DNA from: Geminicoccaceae bacterium
Lineage (GTDB): Bacteria > Pseudomonadota > Alphaproteobacteria > Geminicoccales > Geminicoccaceae
Length of the DNA: 64,000 nt
NCBI GenBank assembly: GCA_020638465.1
Contig: JACKIM010000001.1
Coordinates: 1,021,501-1,085,500 of the forward strand
Reading direction: 5' to 3'
The notes under the pieces are model-generated. The model saw only the letters and a list, made by a program, of their open reading frames with translations, was not told the origin of the DNA and ran no database searches. Both the position numbers and the translations under genes were made by a program. Below, one piece after another: positions 57,468 to 64,000 of the stretch; the stretch's first letter is position 1, and each line of letters opens with the position of its first letter.

Positions 57468-58283
57468 ATGAAGGAAACATCCGGACATATCGCCCGCCTT
57501 TGGGTGCGAAGCGTGTTGGGGCGGTCCCTGCGGCTGCTGCGGACATGCCGCGCGCTGACATGCAGGCGGCTTGCGATGATGTCCACCGGGGATCCGGCCC
57601 TGGAGGTCCTTCGCCTTCTGGCCGTCCGGATCCGCGGGGCCGCGCGCGGGCGTCCGTCCGGGTGCCGTCGGCAACGGCGGTTCATGTCGGTTGTCGACGC
57701 CCTTGTCGCTGCCACCTCGGCCCGCCTGGTGCTCACGCCGGATGAAACCTCGCTGCTGCGCCGGGCATGGGATGAATATCTGGCGGGCGACGATCCCGCG
57801 GGGACCGTCCGGCTGCTGCTGGCGTCCTTCAGGCAAGGGCGGAGCGAAGACGGTGGGCCGGCTTCCCCGCACGAGCCGGATCTTCGGGACGACGGCCACG
57901 ATGCCCTGTGGCAGTCACGCCTGATGGCCTTCGTCATGGACGACCTGTCCGGCGGACACGATCCGTTTCCGGCAGGTCATGGCGCAGGCGTCGGACCCCT
58001 GCCTGCTCCGGCTGCCCGTCCGTGGCACCCGGCACCCCGCGGGCGCGGCCCACCCGCTGCCACGACCCTCCCGTGTCTCCGTCAAAAAGAGCCCGGTGAT
58101 GACAGGTTACATGACATTCCAATGAAAACAACGTCCCGTTCGACGAAAATCCTTCGATTCAGGTCGATTTCACCCCGTTTTGCGGCGTCAGAAGTTGAAC
58201 GCGCGAAGCCCGACCTTCGGATAGATTTCCCTCAACTGCAATGGGTGAATTCCAACATTGTTTTTCTACCCTTGATTTATTGA
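57468..58283 (+). CDS. Hypothetical protein, weakly supported
   Basis: Possible 271-residue protein, not recognised. Codons from about 57660 to 57960 have strong GC at third positions and a plausible helical sequence (VVDALVAATSARLVLTPDETSLLRRAW). The N-terminus is Arg-rich, and the last ~65 codons (from ~58080) are AT-richer with no coding bias. The true gene may be shorter, or be broken near 58050. The start at 57468 has only a weak GGTGGA upstream. It is the first gene of the accessory right end. Confidence 0.4.
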   Translation: MKETSGHIARLWVRSVLGRSLRLLRTCRALTCRRLAMMSTGDPALEVLRLLAVRIRGAARGRPSGCRRQRRFMSVVDALVAATSARLVLTPDETSLLRRAWDEYLAGDDPAGTVRLLLASFRQGRSEDGGPASPHEPDLRDDGHDALWQSRLMAFVMDDLSGGHDPFPAGHGAGVGPLPAPAARPWHPAPRGRGPPAATTLPCLRQKEPGDDRLHDIPMKTTSRSTKILRFRSISPRFAASEVERAKPDLRIDFPQLQWVNSNIVFLPLIY

Positions 58284-58291
58284 CACGGCGG

Positions 58292-58588
58292 TGACGCGGT
58301 TGCCTGTTCCTCGTGACGCGATGTGACGCGGGGGGTGCGATGGATGCGAACGGGGTGACATTGGCCGAAGCGGCACAGCTTGCGGGGGTGTCGAAGTCGA
58401 CCCTGCAGCGGTCGGTGAAGGCCGGACGGGTATCGGCGACGCGCGATGACGCGGGTCAGTGGCGCATCGATCCGGCCGAGCTGGCGCGGGTCTGGCCGGC
58501 TGCTGCCGTGGCCCTGGTGCGCCGTGACGCGGTGGATGACGCACCCGATGATGCGGCGGTGACGCGGTCCGACGTGCCGGATGACGCG
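58292..58588 (+). repeat. Seven dispersed TGACGCG direct repeats
   Basis: Exact TGACGCG occurs at 58292, 58314, 58324 (ahead of the helix-turn-helix gene) and at 58447, 58525, 58560, 58582 within it. A near copy, TGACACG, is at 58281. Copies inside the gene fall in two different codon phases (DA versus VTR), so they are not wholly due to repeated residues. Candidate operator or iteron-like array. Confidence 0.5.
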
Positions 58589-58819
58589 ATGCGACGCGGT
58601 GAACCGGTGCAGCTCGACATCGAGATCGAGGCCCTTCGGGCGCAGCTCGGCGACGCCCGCGAGCAGATCGGGTGGCTGCGGGAACAGCTGGCGGATGCGA
58701 GCCGCGAGAAGGCGCAGATATTGGCACTGCTGCCCAAGCCGGAGGCGGTGCCGGAACCGCGGCCGTCCTGGTATGGCGTACTTTATGACCGCCTGTTCGG
58801 CCGGCACAGTGACGGATGA
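58340..58819 (+). CDS. Small helix-turn-helix DNA-binding protein with coiled-coil tail
   Basis: 159 residues. The N-terminal ~50 (GVTLAEAAQLAGVSKSTLQRSVKAGRVSATRDDAGQWRIDPAELARVWP) look like an excisionase/MerR-type winged helix. An acidic linker and a coiled coil (QLDIEIEALRAQLGDAREQIGWLREQL) follow. The C-terminal PSWYGVLYDRLFGR is conserved-looking. Such proteins are common on plasmids and prophages. ATG 58340 follows a G-rich run (GGGGGGTG). TGACGCG repeats around its start suggest autoregulation. It is convergent with the GNAT toxin gene. Confidence 0.7.
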   Translation: MDANGVTLAEAAQLAGVSKSTLQRSVKAGRVSATRDDAGQWRIDPAELARVWPAAAVALVRRDAVDDAPDDAAVTRSDVPDDAMRRGEPVQLDIEIEALRAQLGDAREQIGWLREQLADASREKAQILALLPKPEAVPEPRPSWYGVLYDRLFGRHSDG

Positions 58820-58866
58820 GAGGGGCAAACTGTTTTCGTCGTGGCCGGAAACCCCGGGGATCCGCT

Positions 58867-59370
58867 CTATTTTCCCGCTTTGAGAAGTCTGTGCAGGGGG
58901 GCGATCAGGAGGCCGGGAGCCGAGCCGTAGGCCGCAAAACCGTGATGCCGGTAAAAGGCTTCGGCGGCGGCATCCTTGGCCTCGACGATCATGGCATGCA
59001 TGCCAACCTCCGATCGCCCGGCGCGCTGCACGGCATCGAACAGAAGCGCGCCGCCGAGCCCCATCCCGTGAAACTCCCTGTCGACAGCAAGCCGCCCAAG
59101 CCTGACAGCCGGAATCGCAGGATAGCGCGGAAGGCGTTTTACGAGTTCTTCAGGTACATCCATGACGGGAATATCGGCTGCAGAGAGCGTGTAATATCCT
59201 GCGGGCGCGCCTGTCACCGAATGAGTGGCCACGTAACAGGCCGTGACGCGCCGCCGTATATCCTGGCCAACTTGTGTACGGAAATACCGGTCAAGCGGTT
59301 CACTGCCGCTCTGGAAAGCCGAGCGATCCTCCTTGCCAAGCGGTGAAATGCGAAACCGGGGCTGGCTCAC
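58867..59370 (-). CDS. GNAT acetyltransferase toxin (TacT/AtaT-like)
   Basis: 167-residue GNAT-fold protein. The family blocks PAGYYTLSAADIPV, IPAVRLGRLAVDREFHGMGLGGALLFDAV (acetyl-CoA pyrophosphate loop) and AEAFYRHHGFAAYG are those of the toxins that acetylate aminoacyl-tRNA. Its start overlaps the DUF1778 antitoxin stop by 4 bp. tRNA substrate unknown. Confidence 0.9.
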   Translation of the reverse strand: MSQPRFRISPLGKEDRSAFQSGSEPLDRYFRTQVGQDIRRRVTACYVATHSVTGAPAGYYTLSAADIPVMDVPEELVKRLPRYPAIPAVRLGRLAVDREFHGMGLGGALLFDAVQRAGRSEVGMHAMIVEAKDAAAEAFYRHHGFAAYGSAPGLLIAPLHRLLKAGK

Positions 59371-59651
59371 GGTTCCCCGATCAGACGTTGATGCCGTCCA
59401 GCCGCGCGTGTCATGGCCGGAGCCGGTTGGGCATCTTCGTCGAACAGGGATTCGATGAAGCGGTGTTGATCGTCAGCCGAGAGGCGGACGATCTGAAGTT
59501 CCTCGATGGTCTGCCGGGCCACCTGTTCGGCAGCCGCGACAACGAACTCGCTGAGCGAACGCCCCTGCATCTCGGCGGCCTGGCGAACGGTCACCAGAAT
59601 GTCAGGCGCAATGCGGGCCTCGATACGTTCCGAGCGGATGGATCGTGACAT
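59367..59651 (-). CDS. DUF1778 ribbon-helix-helix antitoxin
   Basis: 94-residue antitoxin paired with the GNAT toxin. The N-terminal ERIEARIAPDILVTVRQAAEMQGRSLSEFVVAAA is the DUF1778 ribbon-helix-helix that dimerises and binds the operator; the C-terminus wraps the toxin. ATG 59651 has GGAGGAA 6 nt upstream; a start 8 codons earlier is less likely. A palindromic site lies just upstream. Confidence 0.9.
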   Translation of the reverse strand: MSRSIRSERIEARIAPDILVTVRQAAEMQGRSLSEFVVAAAEQVARQTIEELQIVRLSADDQHRFIESLFDEDAQPAPAMTRAAGRHQRLIGEP

Positions 59652-59676
59652 GGGAAATTCCTCCATGACTGACATG

Positions 59677-59695
59677 GTACGGCATTTTCCCGTAC
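59677..59695. promoter_or_regulatory. Palindromic operator of the toxin-antitoxin operon
   Basis: GTACGG (59677-59682) and CCGTAC (59690-59695) form a 6-bp inverted repeat around a 7-nt spacer, 25 bp ahead of the antitoxin start. The site is well placed for autorepression by the DUF1778 protein. Confidence 0.55.
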
Positions 59696-59789
59696 AAAAA
59701 CAAGGGAAGATTTCAACGATCCTTTATTAACGTTCCCGCTTAAAAAAGGATTCCGCGATATCCTCAATTCACCCATGTGCCGGAAGATC

Positions 59790-59821
59790 CGCCGGCGGGG
59801 ATGGTTGGTGCCCCGCCGGCG
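59790..59821 (-). terminator. 11-bp GC hairpin after the minus-strand spike operon
   Basis: CGCCGGCGGGG (59790-59800) pairs perfectly with CCCCGCCGGCG (59811-59821) around a 10-nt loop, 29 bp past the last gene. No T-run follows on either strand, so it is a hairpin of uncertain termination strength. Confidence 0.45.
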
Positions 59822-59850
59822 TGAGGGAGGTGATGTCAAAAGGAAACGGA

Positions 59851-60054
59851 TCAATCGTGCTCCCGCCCGGTGCACGCTGACGGGAGAGGGTCTGACACGG
59901 CCGCGGGCCGCTGTCCATGGATAGTGGCGGCGGGCGGCGGGGAGTCATGTTGCGCGATCCAGGAGGACATGGCCAGCGCCAGCCCGGCGCCGATGGCCGC
60001 CGATGCGGCCATGACGAGGGAGGCGCGGGCCACGGTGGGCAGCACGGTTCTCAC
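59851..60054 (-). CDS. Small predicted membrane protein
   Basis: 67 residues, unrecognised. One hydrophobic helix (ASLVMAASAAIGAGLALAMSSW, about 11-32) and a Pro/Ala-rich tail with one cysteine. The GTG start overlaps the stop of the preceding gene (GTGA), which supports it as real. Position and size would fit a phage lysis accessory, but that is only context. Confidence 0.55.
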   Translation of the reverse strand: MRTVLPTVARASLVMAASAAIGAGLALAMSSWIAQHDSPPPAATIHGQRPAAVSDPLPSACTGREHD

Positions 60055-60317
60055 GGCCGGCGGTCCAGCAGGCGGCGGACGTCGCGGCCGATGGCGTCGA
60101 TCTTTTCCTCCAGCCTTGCGATGCGGGCGTCCTGGGGTCGCAGGGCGCGCAGTTCGTGGGCGGTGGCCTGCTGGGCCTGCTCGATGGCGGCGAGCCGGGT
60201 CTCGCGGGTGGCCTGGGCCATTTCCGAGCGGGCGATCCAGCCGCCGATCATCAGCCCGGCGGCGGCGAGGGCGGCGATCGGGGCGCTGATGCGGGCCTTG
60301 TCGAGTTCGACGTTCAC
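60051..60317 (-). CDS. Small membrane-anchored coiled-coil protein
   Basis: 88 residues. A hydrophobic segment (SAPIAALAAAGLMIGGWIA, about 11-29) is followed by a charged helix (RLAAIEQAQQATAHELRAL and ARIARLEEKIDAIGRDVRRLL) likely to form a coiled coil. It resembles small phage proteins near tail or lysis genes but is not assigned. Start overlaps the previous gene by 4 bp. Confidence 0.6.
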   Translation of the reverse strand: MNVELDKARISAPIAALAAAGLMIGGWIARSEMAQATRETRLAAIEQAQQATAHELRALRPQDARIARLEEKIDAIGRDVRRLLDRRP

Positions 60318-60550
60318 GGCCCCGGCCCGCCCATGGCAAGCGGGAGCCGCTGCAGGGTTTCCATCCAGGCGCGATCGCCGCTTTCGCGGTGGATGACCAG
60401 CCGGTCGCCATCCGTGCGGACGGCATGGACGGCGATGCCGTCATCGGTGTGCAGTTCGAGTGCGATGCCCTCGGGGCCGAGGGTGAGCGAGAACATGGAG
60501 CCCGGCGGCAGGAGCCGTGCGAGTCGGAAGGCGAACAGGCTGGCCGTCAT
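60314..60550 (-). CDS. Small hypothetical protein
   Basis: 78 residues, unrecognised. A beta-rich sequence (SLTLGPEGIALELHTDDGIAVHAVRTDGDRLVIHRESGD) without a membrane segment. It lies 77 bp after the lyase gene and overlaps the next small gene by 4 bp, so it is part of the spike operon. Confidence 0.6.
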   Translation of the reverse strand: MTASLFAFRLARLLPPGSMFSLTLGPEGIALELHTDDGIAVHAVRTDGDRLVIHRESGDRAWMETLQRLPLAMGGPGP

Positions 60551-60627
60551 CGGAGCCCCCGGCGGGAATGCAAGTCAAATCTCAACTCATGGTGGATAAA
60601 ATCGGCCGATACGGCAAGTCCCGTGGA

Positions 60628-61974
60628 TTACGGTTGAGACGCGAAGGCGTCCGGTCCCACCTCGTCCTCGCCGATCCGCCGTGCGGCGAGGGCCGGGACG
60701 GCGGGCTCCAGGATGCGGGTGCCGGCCTGGACCTTCAGGCAGATGCGTTCGCTGCCGAGGGGATGGACCGTGGTGTCGGTGGCGGGCCGCTTCATGGAGC
60801 CGTAGTCCTCGCCGACGGTGAGCTGGTCGGTCTCGTTGCCGGAGAGGGTGACGTCGAACGCCTGGGGCTCGGCCTGTCCGCCGGTGGCGTCCCAGGGATC
60901 GTTGCCGGCGGCGATGACGAGGCCCTGGGAGGTGTTGCGGTAGACATTGCCGGCGATGGTGTGGTGGCCGCCACGGATGACGGAGCCGCCGGCGTTCTCG
61001 ATCCAGTTGCCTTCGAGGCGCGAGTTGGCGCCGTAGCGCAGGTCGATGCGCCCGGCCGGGGAATCGAGCACGGTATTGTCGCGGACGGTGGCCTTGCTGC
61101 ACTTGATGTCGACGATGCCGCTGCTGCCATGGTGGCGCTCGATGAGGTTGCTTTCGATGAGAAAGCCGGATTCGAGCATGGTGCCGGTAAAGCAGACCTC
61201 GATGGCGTCGCTCTGGCCGGAATGGTAGTCGGCGGAAGGCTTGCCGGGGAAGTCGTGGAAGTGGTTGTGATGGATGTGGGCGCCGGTGTGGAACTCGGCC
61301 GGCCGGTGCGAGGAGCGGATGGCGATGCGCAGGGGATAGTCCGGGTCGCCCGCCAGGCCCCAGGGGGCCGGGTCGTGGAACGCGTTCCAGGCGATCTCGG
61401 CACCGGTGCCATCAAGCAGCAGGATGGCCATGCCCGCCCATCCGGCAAAGCGGCCGGCGAGGATGCGGTGATGGTCGCCATGGACGGTGACACCGGAGGC
61501 GGGACCGTCGAAGTCGAGGCCGCGCAGGGTGATGCCGGAGCCGGAGAGGGTGACACGGCCGGCCAGCACGGTGCGGGTCGCGGGCACGATGACGAGCGGT
61601 TCGGCGGCGGTGCAACCGGCATCGATGGCCAGCGGCGGGTCGTAGCGGTCGAAGGCGAGGGTCACGGTCCGGCCGCACGGGGCGGCGGCGAGGGCGGCGG
61701 GCAGGTCTTCCGGCCGGGAGACGATGGTGGCTTTGCCATCCGTGTCGTCGGGAACGGAACCGGTGACGGGTTCGCATTCGCCCAGCGCCGCCAGTTCCTG
61801 CCGGAACGTCTCGAGCCTGCGCAGGATCCACCCGGGCCGGGGACACTGGCGGAAGTCGTTGTGGTTCAAGGTGGTGTCGAGGCGCCGCAGCAGGTCGGGA
61901 ATGACGGGCGCCTGGGCGGCGGCGTGGCTGCAGGAGAGCAGCAGCAGGGCCATGGGAAGAAGGTGCGGGGTCAT
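60628..61974 (-). CDS. PL6-like parallel beta-helix polysaccharide lyase with signal peptide
   Basis: 448 residues. A signal peptide (LLPMALLLLSCSHAAAQA) precedes the mature chain; LLSC also makes a weak lipobox. The middle is a right-handed beta-helix (ITLRGLDFDGPASGVTVHGDHH). The region SGIVDIKCSKATVRDNTVLDSPAGRIDLRYGANSRLEGNW then GHHTIAGN-like turns matches chondroitinase B/alginate lyase family PL6. The catalytic Lys/Arg pair of that family would be Lys291 and Arg313, spaced as expected. ATG 61974 starts 1 bp after the preceding stop; the open frame further upstream is the shadow of that gene. Substrate probably an acidic polysaccharide; the role in the spike module is inference. Confidence 0.72.
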   Translation of the reverse strand: MTPHLLPMALLLLSCSHAAAQAPVIPDLLRRLDTTLNHNDFRQCPRPGWILRRLETFRQELAALGECEPVTGSVPDDTDGKATIVSRPEDLPAALAAAPCGRTVTLAFDRYDPPLAIDAGCTAAEPLVIVPATRTVLAGRVTLSGSGITLRGLDFDGPASGVTVHGDHHRILAGRFAGWAGMAILLLDGTGAEIAWNAFHDPAPWGLAGDPDYPLRIAIRSSHRPAEFHTGAHIHHNHFHDFPGKPSADYHSGQSDAIEVCFTGTMLESGFLIESNLIERHHGSSGIVDIKCSKATVRDNTVLDSPAGRIDLRYGANSRLEGNWIENAGGSVIRGGHHTIAGNVYRNTSQGLVIAAGNDPWDATGGQAEPQAFDVTLSGNETDQLTVGEDYGSMKRPATDTTVHPLGSERICLKVQAGTRILEPAVPALAARRIGEDEVGPDAFASQP

Positions 61975-61975
61975 G

Positions 61976-62719
61976 TCATGCTCCGACCAGCTCGGCGGTG
62001 AAGGAGGCGACGGAATTGTCGCTGCCGCCGAACGTCCATGTGGGTGCGATCGGATCGGTGTTGCCGGTGCGGCTGGCGATGGCGAGCGTCGTGGTGCTGG
62101 TGCCGGTACCGCCGTCGGACGTGGTGTCGACCAGCTCGCCGAAGCCGGCATCGACCGAGCAGCTCGTGCCGAGATTGATGGTGGCGGCGGACAGGACCAG
62201 GTTCGAGGAGGCATGGCCGGTGATGCTGGTCGAACTCGTCGAATGGCTGCCGGTGGTCTCGTAATGCGTGTCGTTCTGGCCGATTGGTGCGGTCTGGTGC
62301 ATGGCCGTCGCGTCGAACAGGGCCACCACCGCGTCATAGATATCGACGGCGGAATCGAGCACCAGGTCGAAGGCGCCGGTCGAGGGTGTGGCCAGCCATG
62401 CCAGCAGCAGCCTTGCATCCTGGGCGGTGCCGGTATTCTGCAATTCGATGGCCTTGGTGAAGGCAGCACCATTCCATGACAGTGACCAGGCGGCGTCGCC
62501 CGACAGCCCGCGGGCGCCGAGCACGGCGATGAGCCCGGCATTGGTGCCGCCTGCATGGGTGTGGCCGCCGAACGACCAGCTGGTGGCGATGCCGGAGGGA
62601 TGCTTGAAGACGGTGGGGGTTCCGAGGGCGGCGACCGGTGCCGGTGGCGGTGGAGAAACACCGCCCGCCAGCGCCGGCGGCCGGGCGAGCCCGAGCTGCG
62701 GGAGTGAAAGGCGTGTCAT
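61976..62719 (-). CDS. Fibre-like structural protein
   Basis: 247 residues, unrecognised by name. A Pro/Ala-rich N-terminus (GGVSPPPPAPVAALG) leads to a beta-rich Ser/Thr/Gly body (TVFKHPSGIATSWSFGGHTHAGGTNAGLIAVLGARG, and WTFGGSDNSVASFTAELVG at the end), as in phage fibre or spike proteins. It sits between the spike base and the lyase; in Rhodobacter gene-transfer agent the base gene is followed by a head-spike fibre gene. Start and preceding stop overlap (TGATGA). Confidence 0.65.
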   Translation of the reverse strand: MTRLSLPQLGLARPPALAGGVSPPPPAPVAALGTPTVFKHPSGIATSWSFGGHTHAGGTNAGLIAVLGARGLSGDAAWSLSWNGAAFTKAIELQNTGTAQDARLLLAWLATPSTGAFDLVLDSAVDIYDAVVALFDATAMHQTAPIGQNDTHYETTGSHSTSSTSITGHASSNLVLSAATINLGTSCSVDAGFGELVDTTSDGGTGTSTTTLAIASRTGNTDPIAPTWTFGGSDNSVASFTAELVGA

Positions 62720-62973
62720 CAGAACAGCGCCACGATATCGTCGGCGGTGGTGCCGGTCGATCGTACGCGCCTGGTGCGCACCGGCAGGACGGTGCCCGCC
62801 GGAACGCCGGCGAAGGTGACGGCGTTGCCCGCCTCGTCATCGACGGCGATATCGCCGGTGGAGCCGACATAGAGGGCGCGGCAGGGATAGGCCAGGAAGG
62901 TGGCGGCGTCGGTGGGCGTGACGGCGGCAAAGCGGCTGGCGGAACTGTCGGGGCCGCGCGACTGTGAACTCAT
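62719..62973 (-). CDS. Spike base protein, RCAP_Rcc01079-like
   Basis: 84 residues. RFAAVTPTDAATFLAYPCRALYVG, GDIAVDDEAGNAVTFAGVPAGTVLPVRTRRVRSTGTTADDIVALF matches my memory of the small spike-base family first named in Rhodobacter capsulatus gene-transfer agent. ATG 62973 has GAAGGAGA 7 nt upstream; the frame extends to 63636 only as a shadow of the neighbouring gene. Confidence 0.72.
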   Translation of the reverse strand: MSSQSRGPDSSASRFAAVTPTDAATFLAYPCRALYVGSTGDIAVDDEAGNAVTFAGVPAGTVLPVRTRRVRSTGTTADDIVALF

Positions 62974-62987
62974 CGTGAATGTCTCCT

Positions 62988-64000
62988 TCAGAAGCTGGCG
63001 ATCAGGGCCTCGAGCCCGGCCCTGGTGGTGATGCGGTAGGCGGTACCGACGCCTTCGGCGGTGATGACGGGCTGCGGCGGTTCGGCGATGTTCACGATGC
63101 CGGTGACGAGCGGGCCGCGTCCGGGCACGGGCTCGCCGTTCGGCCAGTAGATGAAGCCGGTATCGCTGATCTCGCTGGGTCCCTCGTAGAACGGCGCCCA
63201 GGCACCGCCGGAAGGGTGGATGGCCTTGATCGGGTCGGGTGCGTCGGGCATCCACACGCCGGAGCCGTCCGCACCGCCCGCGTGCAGGGTGAGCGGATAG
63301 TATTCGCCGGCATCGGCATTGGCCGAGCCGCGCGAGAGGTAGAGCGTCTTCGGGGTGGCGTACCACCAGGCGGAGCCGACGCCGCGGGTCCGGACCGACC
63401 GCAGGACCGTATCGTGGAAATGGTTCCGGCCGGTGGGGTGGGCGTGGAAATCGCAGATCCATGTCGGCGTCAGGTAGAAGTGCTGATAGCCGAAATCCAC
63501 GTCCAGCCGGTTGACGTTGATCGACCTGTAGCCGCCGGCTTCGGATTTGTAGAAATCGGAATGGGCGACCAAGTCGGCGGCCCAGCCATGGAGCCCGCCG
63601 GTGCAGAGGATGGAGTCCATCCAGATATCGGGCCACGCCGCATAATTGTCCTTGGTGGAATTCAGCGCCGCCCCGAAATTGAAGATGTCGCCATACTGGC
63701 TGTTGGAGCTGTCGATCGTGTCCGGGTCGTTCTCGATGTGCAGCCGGGCGACGTAGATCCCGGCACCCACGGCGTCCTTGTGGGTCTGGAAGCGGAAGAA
63801 CCAGTTCTGCCCGCGCACGGTGCGTCCGTCCGGTGCCTTGATCGTGCCGCGCCCGACCACCCGCATCGAGCCGCCGATGAGGAACACCCGGCGATAGTTC
63901 AGCACCTGCACCGAGAATTGCTGCGTGATCTGCGTTGCCGGCATGACGACGAGTGCGTCCTTGTCGGCATTGCCGGTGGCGGTGACGTCGGATCCGGGCA
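62988..64000 (-). CDS. Beta-helix/spike-like protein, 5' end outside the window
   Basis: 336 C-terminal residues are visible. The frame continues past the ATG at 63944 to the window end (GSDVTATGNADKDALVVMPATQ), so the start lies outside. Sequence such as VFLIGGSMRVVGRGTIKAPDGRTVRGQNWFF and long aromatic, Asn/Gly-rich stretches suggest a right-handed beta-helix tail-spike or pectin-lyase fold. The C-terminal RITTRAGLEALIASF closes the chain. It is the first visible gene of the minus-strand spike operon. Catalytic function not shown. Confidence 0.65.
   Translation of the reverse strand, partial: PGSDVTATGNADKDALVVMPATQITQQFSVQVLNYRRVFLIGGSMRVVGRGTIKAPDGRTVRGQNWFFRFQTHKDAVGAGIYVARLHIENDPDTIDSSNSQYGDIFNFGAALNSTKDNYAAWPDIWMDSILCTGGLHGWAADLVAHSDFYKSEAGGYRSINVNRLDVDFGYQHFYLTPTWICDFHAHPTGRNHFHDTVLRSVRTRGVGSAWWYATPKTLYLSRGSANADAGEYYPLTLHAGGADGSGVWMPDAPDPIKAIHPSGGAWAPFYEGPSEISDTGFIYWPNGEPVPGRGPLVTGIVNIAEPPQPVITAEGVGTAYRITTRAGLEALIASF

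Larger units (their letters stand above)
59851..64000 (-). mobile_element. Phage/gene-transfer-agent-like spike module (partial)
   Basis: Seven tightly packed or overlapping minus-strand genes run from beyond base 64000 to 59851. They encode a beta-helix/adhesin-like protein, an Rcc01079-type spike base, a fibre-like protein, a PL6-like lyase and three small proteins. No integrase, capsid, terminase or attachment site is visible, so whether this is prophage, gene-transfer agent or a relic cannot be decided here. Confidence 0.5.

Noticed and set aside
56933..57937. 334-residue Ser/Arg-rich frame on minus
   Set aside because: Antisense to the LivF ATPase and to the better-supported plus-strand ORF.
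60517..62001. 494-residue Gly/Val/Ala-rich frame on plus
   Set aside because: Antisense to the lyase; its composition is the reverse of biased codons, while the minus strand shows PL6 motifs.
61975..62661. N-terminal extension of the lyase frame up to 62661
   Set aside because: This part is the shadow of the 61976-62719 gene; the signal peptide and 1-bp spacing fix the start at 61974.

Overview
The window is GC-rich, densely coded chromosomal DNA from an alphaproteobacterium, most likely Rhodospirillales-like. This is inferred from gene content and order: the rho-hemJ-hemE | ppsR junction, the mnmE-mnmG-rsmG-parA-parB cluster, a two-domain dCTP deaminase, COQ9, DUF6489, DUF6468, and an alphaproteobacterial flagellar gene set. 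No rRNA, tRNA, CRISPR array or insertion sequence was recognised.

Layout. 1-3.9 kb: the 3' part of glycine dehydrogenase (gcvP) and a D-amino-acid-oxidase-type flavoprotein. 3.9-8.6 kb (minus): hemE, hemJ, rho and dcd, running away from a 362-bp gene-free gap. That gap (8569-8930) carries a perfect DnaA box, three copies of a variant box and an AT-rich stretch. It lies between hemE and the DUF299 gene, the position of the Caulobacter origin, so it is the best candidate for the chromosomal replication origin. 8.9-14.8 kb: ppsR, an unknown membrane protein, dinB, a TolC-type outer-membrane protein, a quinone oxidoreductase and a DUF6489 protein. 14.7-20.4 kb: mnmE-mnmG-rsmG-parA-parB with two perfect parS sites, 7-10 kb from the proposed origin, which together form the chromosome segregation locus.

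20.6-27.5 kb: an acyl-CoA ligase, an M3 oligoendopeptidase, an ABC1 kinase, rpsU (whose reading frame has no ATG/GTG/TTG start), def and coq9. 27.5-37.0 kb: flagellar genes (flgF-flgG-flgA-flgH on minus; fliL-fliM-DUF6468-motE-like on plus; motA-motB on minus), interrupted by a lone LacI-type regulator. 37.1-42.8 kb: smpB, dapA, a soluble lytic transglycosylase, a threonine-dehydratase-like enzyme and a phosphoesterase. 42.8-50.0 kb: the TCA operon mdh-sucC-sucD-sucA-odhB. 50.3-57.4 kb: an RTX/type-I-secreted protein with a Pro-rich hinge, a divergent ribbon-helix-helix regulator, an aldo/keto reductase, a phytanoyl-CoA-dioxygenase-like protein, a DMT exporter and an orphan LivF-type ATPase.

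57.5-64 kb is accessory. It holds a poorly supported ORF, a small helix-turn-helix protein surrounded by TGACGCG repeats, a GNAT/DUF1778 toxin-antitoxin pair with a palindromic operator, and a minus-strand operon resembling a phage or gene-transfer-agent spike module. That operon encodes an adhesin/beta-helix-like protein that runs off the end, an Rcc01079-type spike base, a fibre-like protein, a PL6-like polysaccharide lyase with a signal peptide, and three small proteins. The points most worth following up are the origin, the rpsU start codon, and the spike-lyase module.
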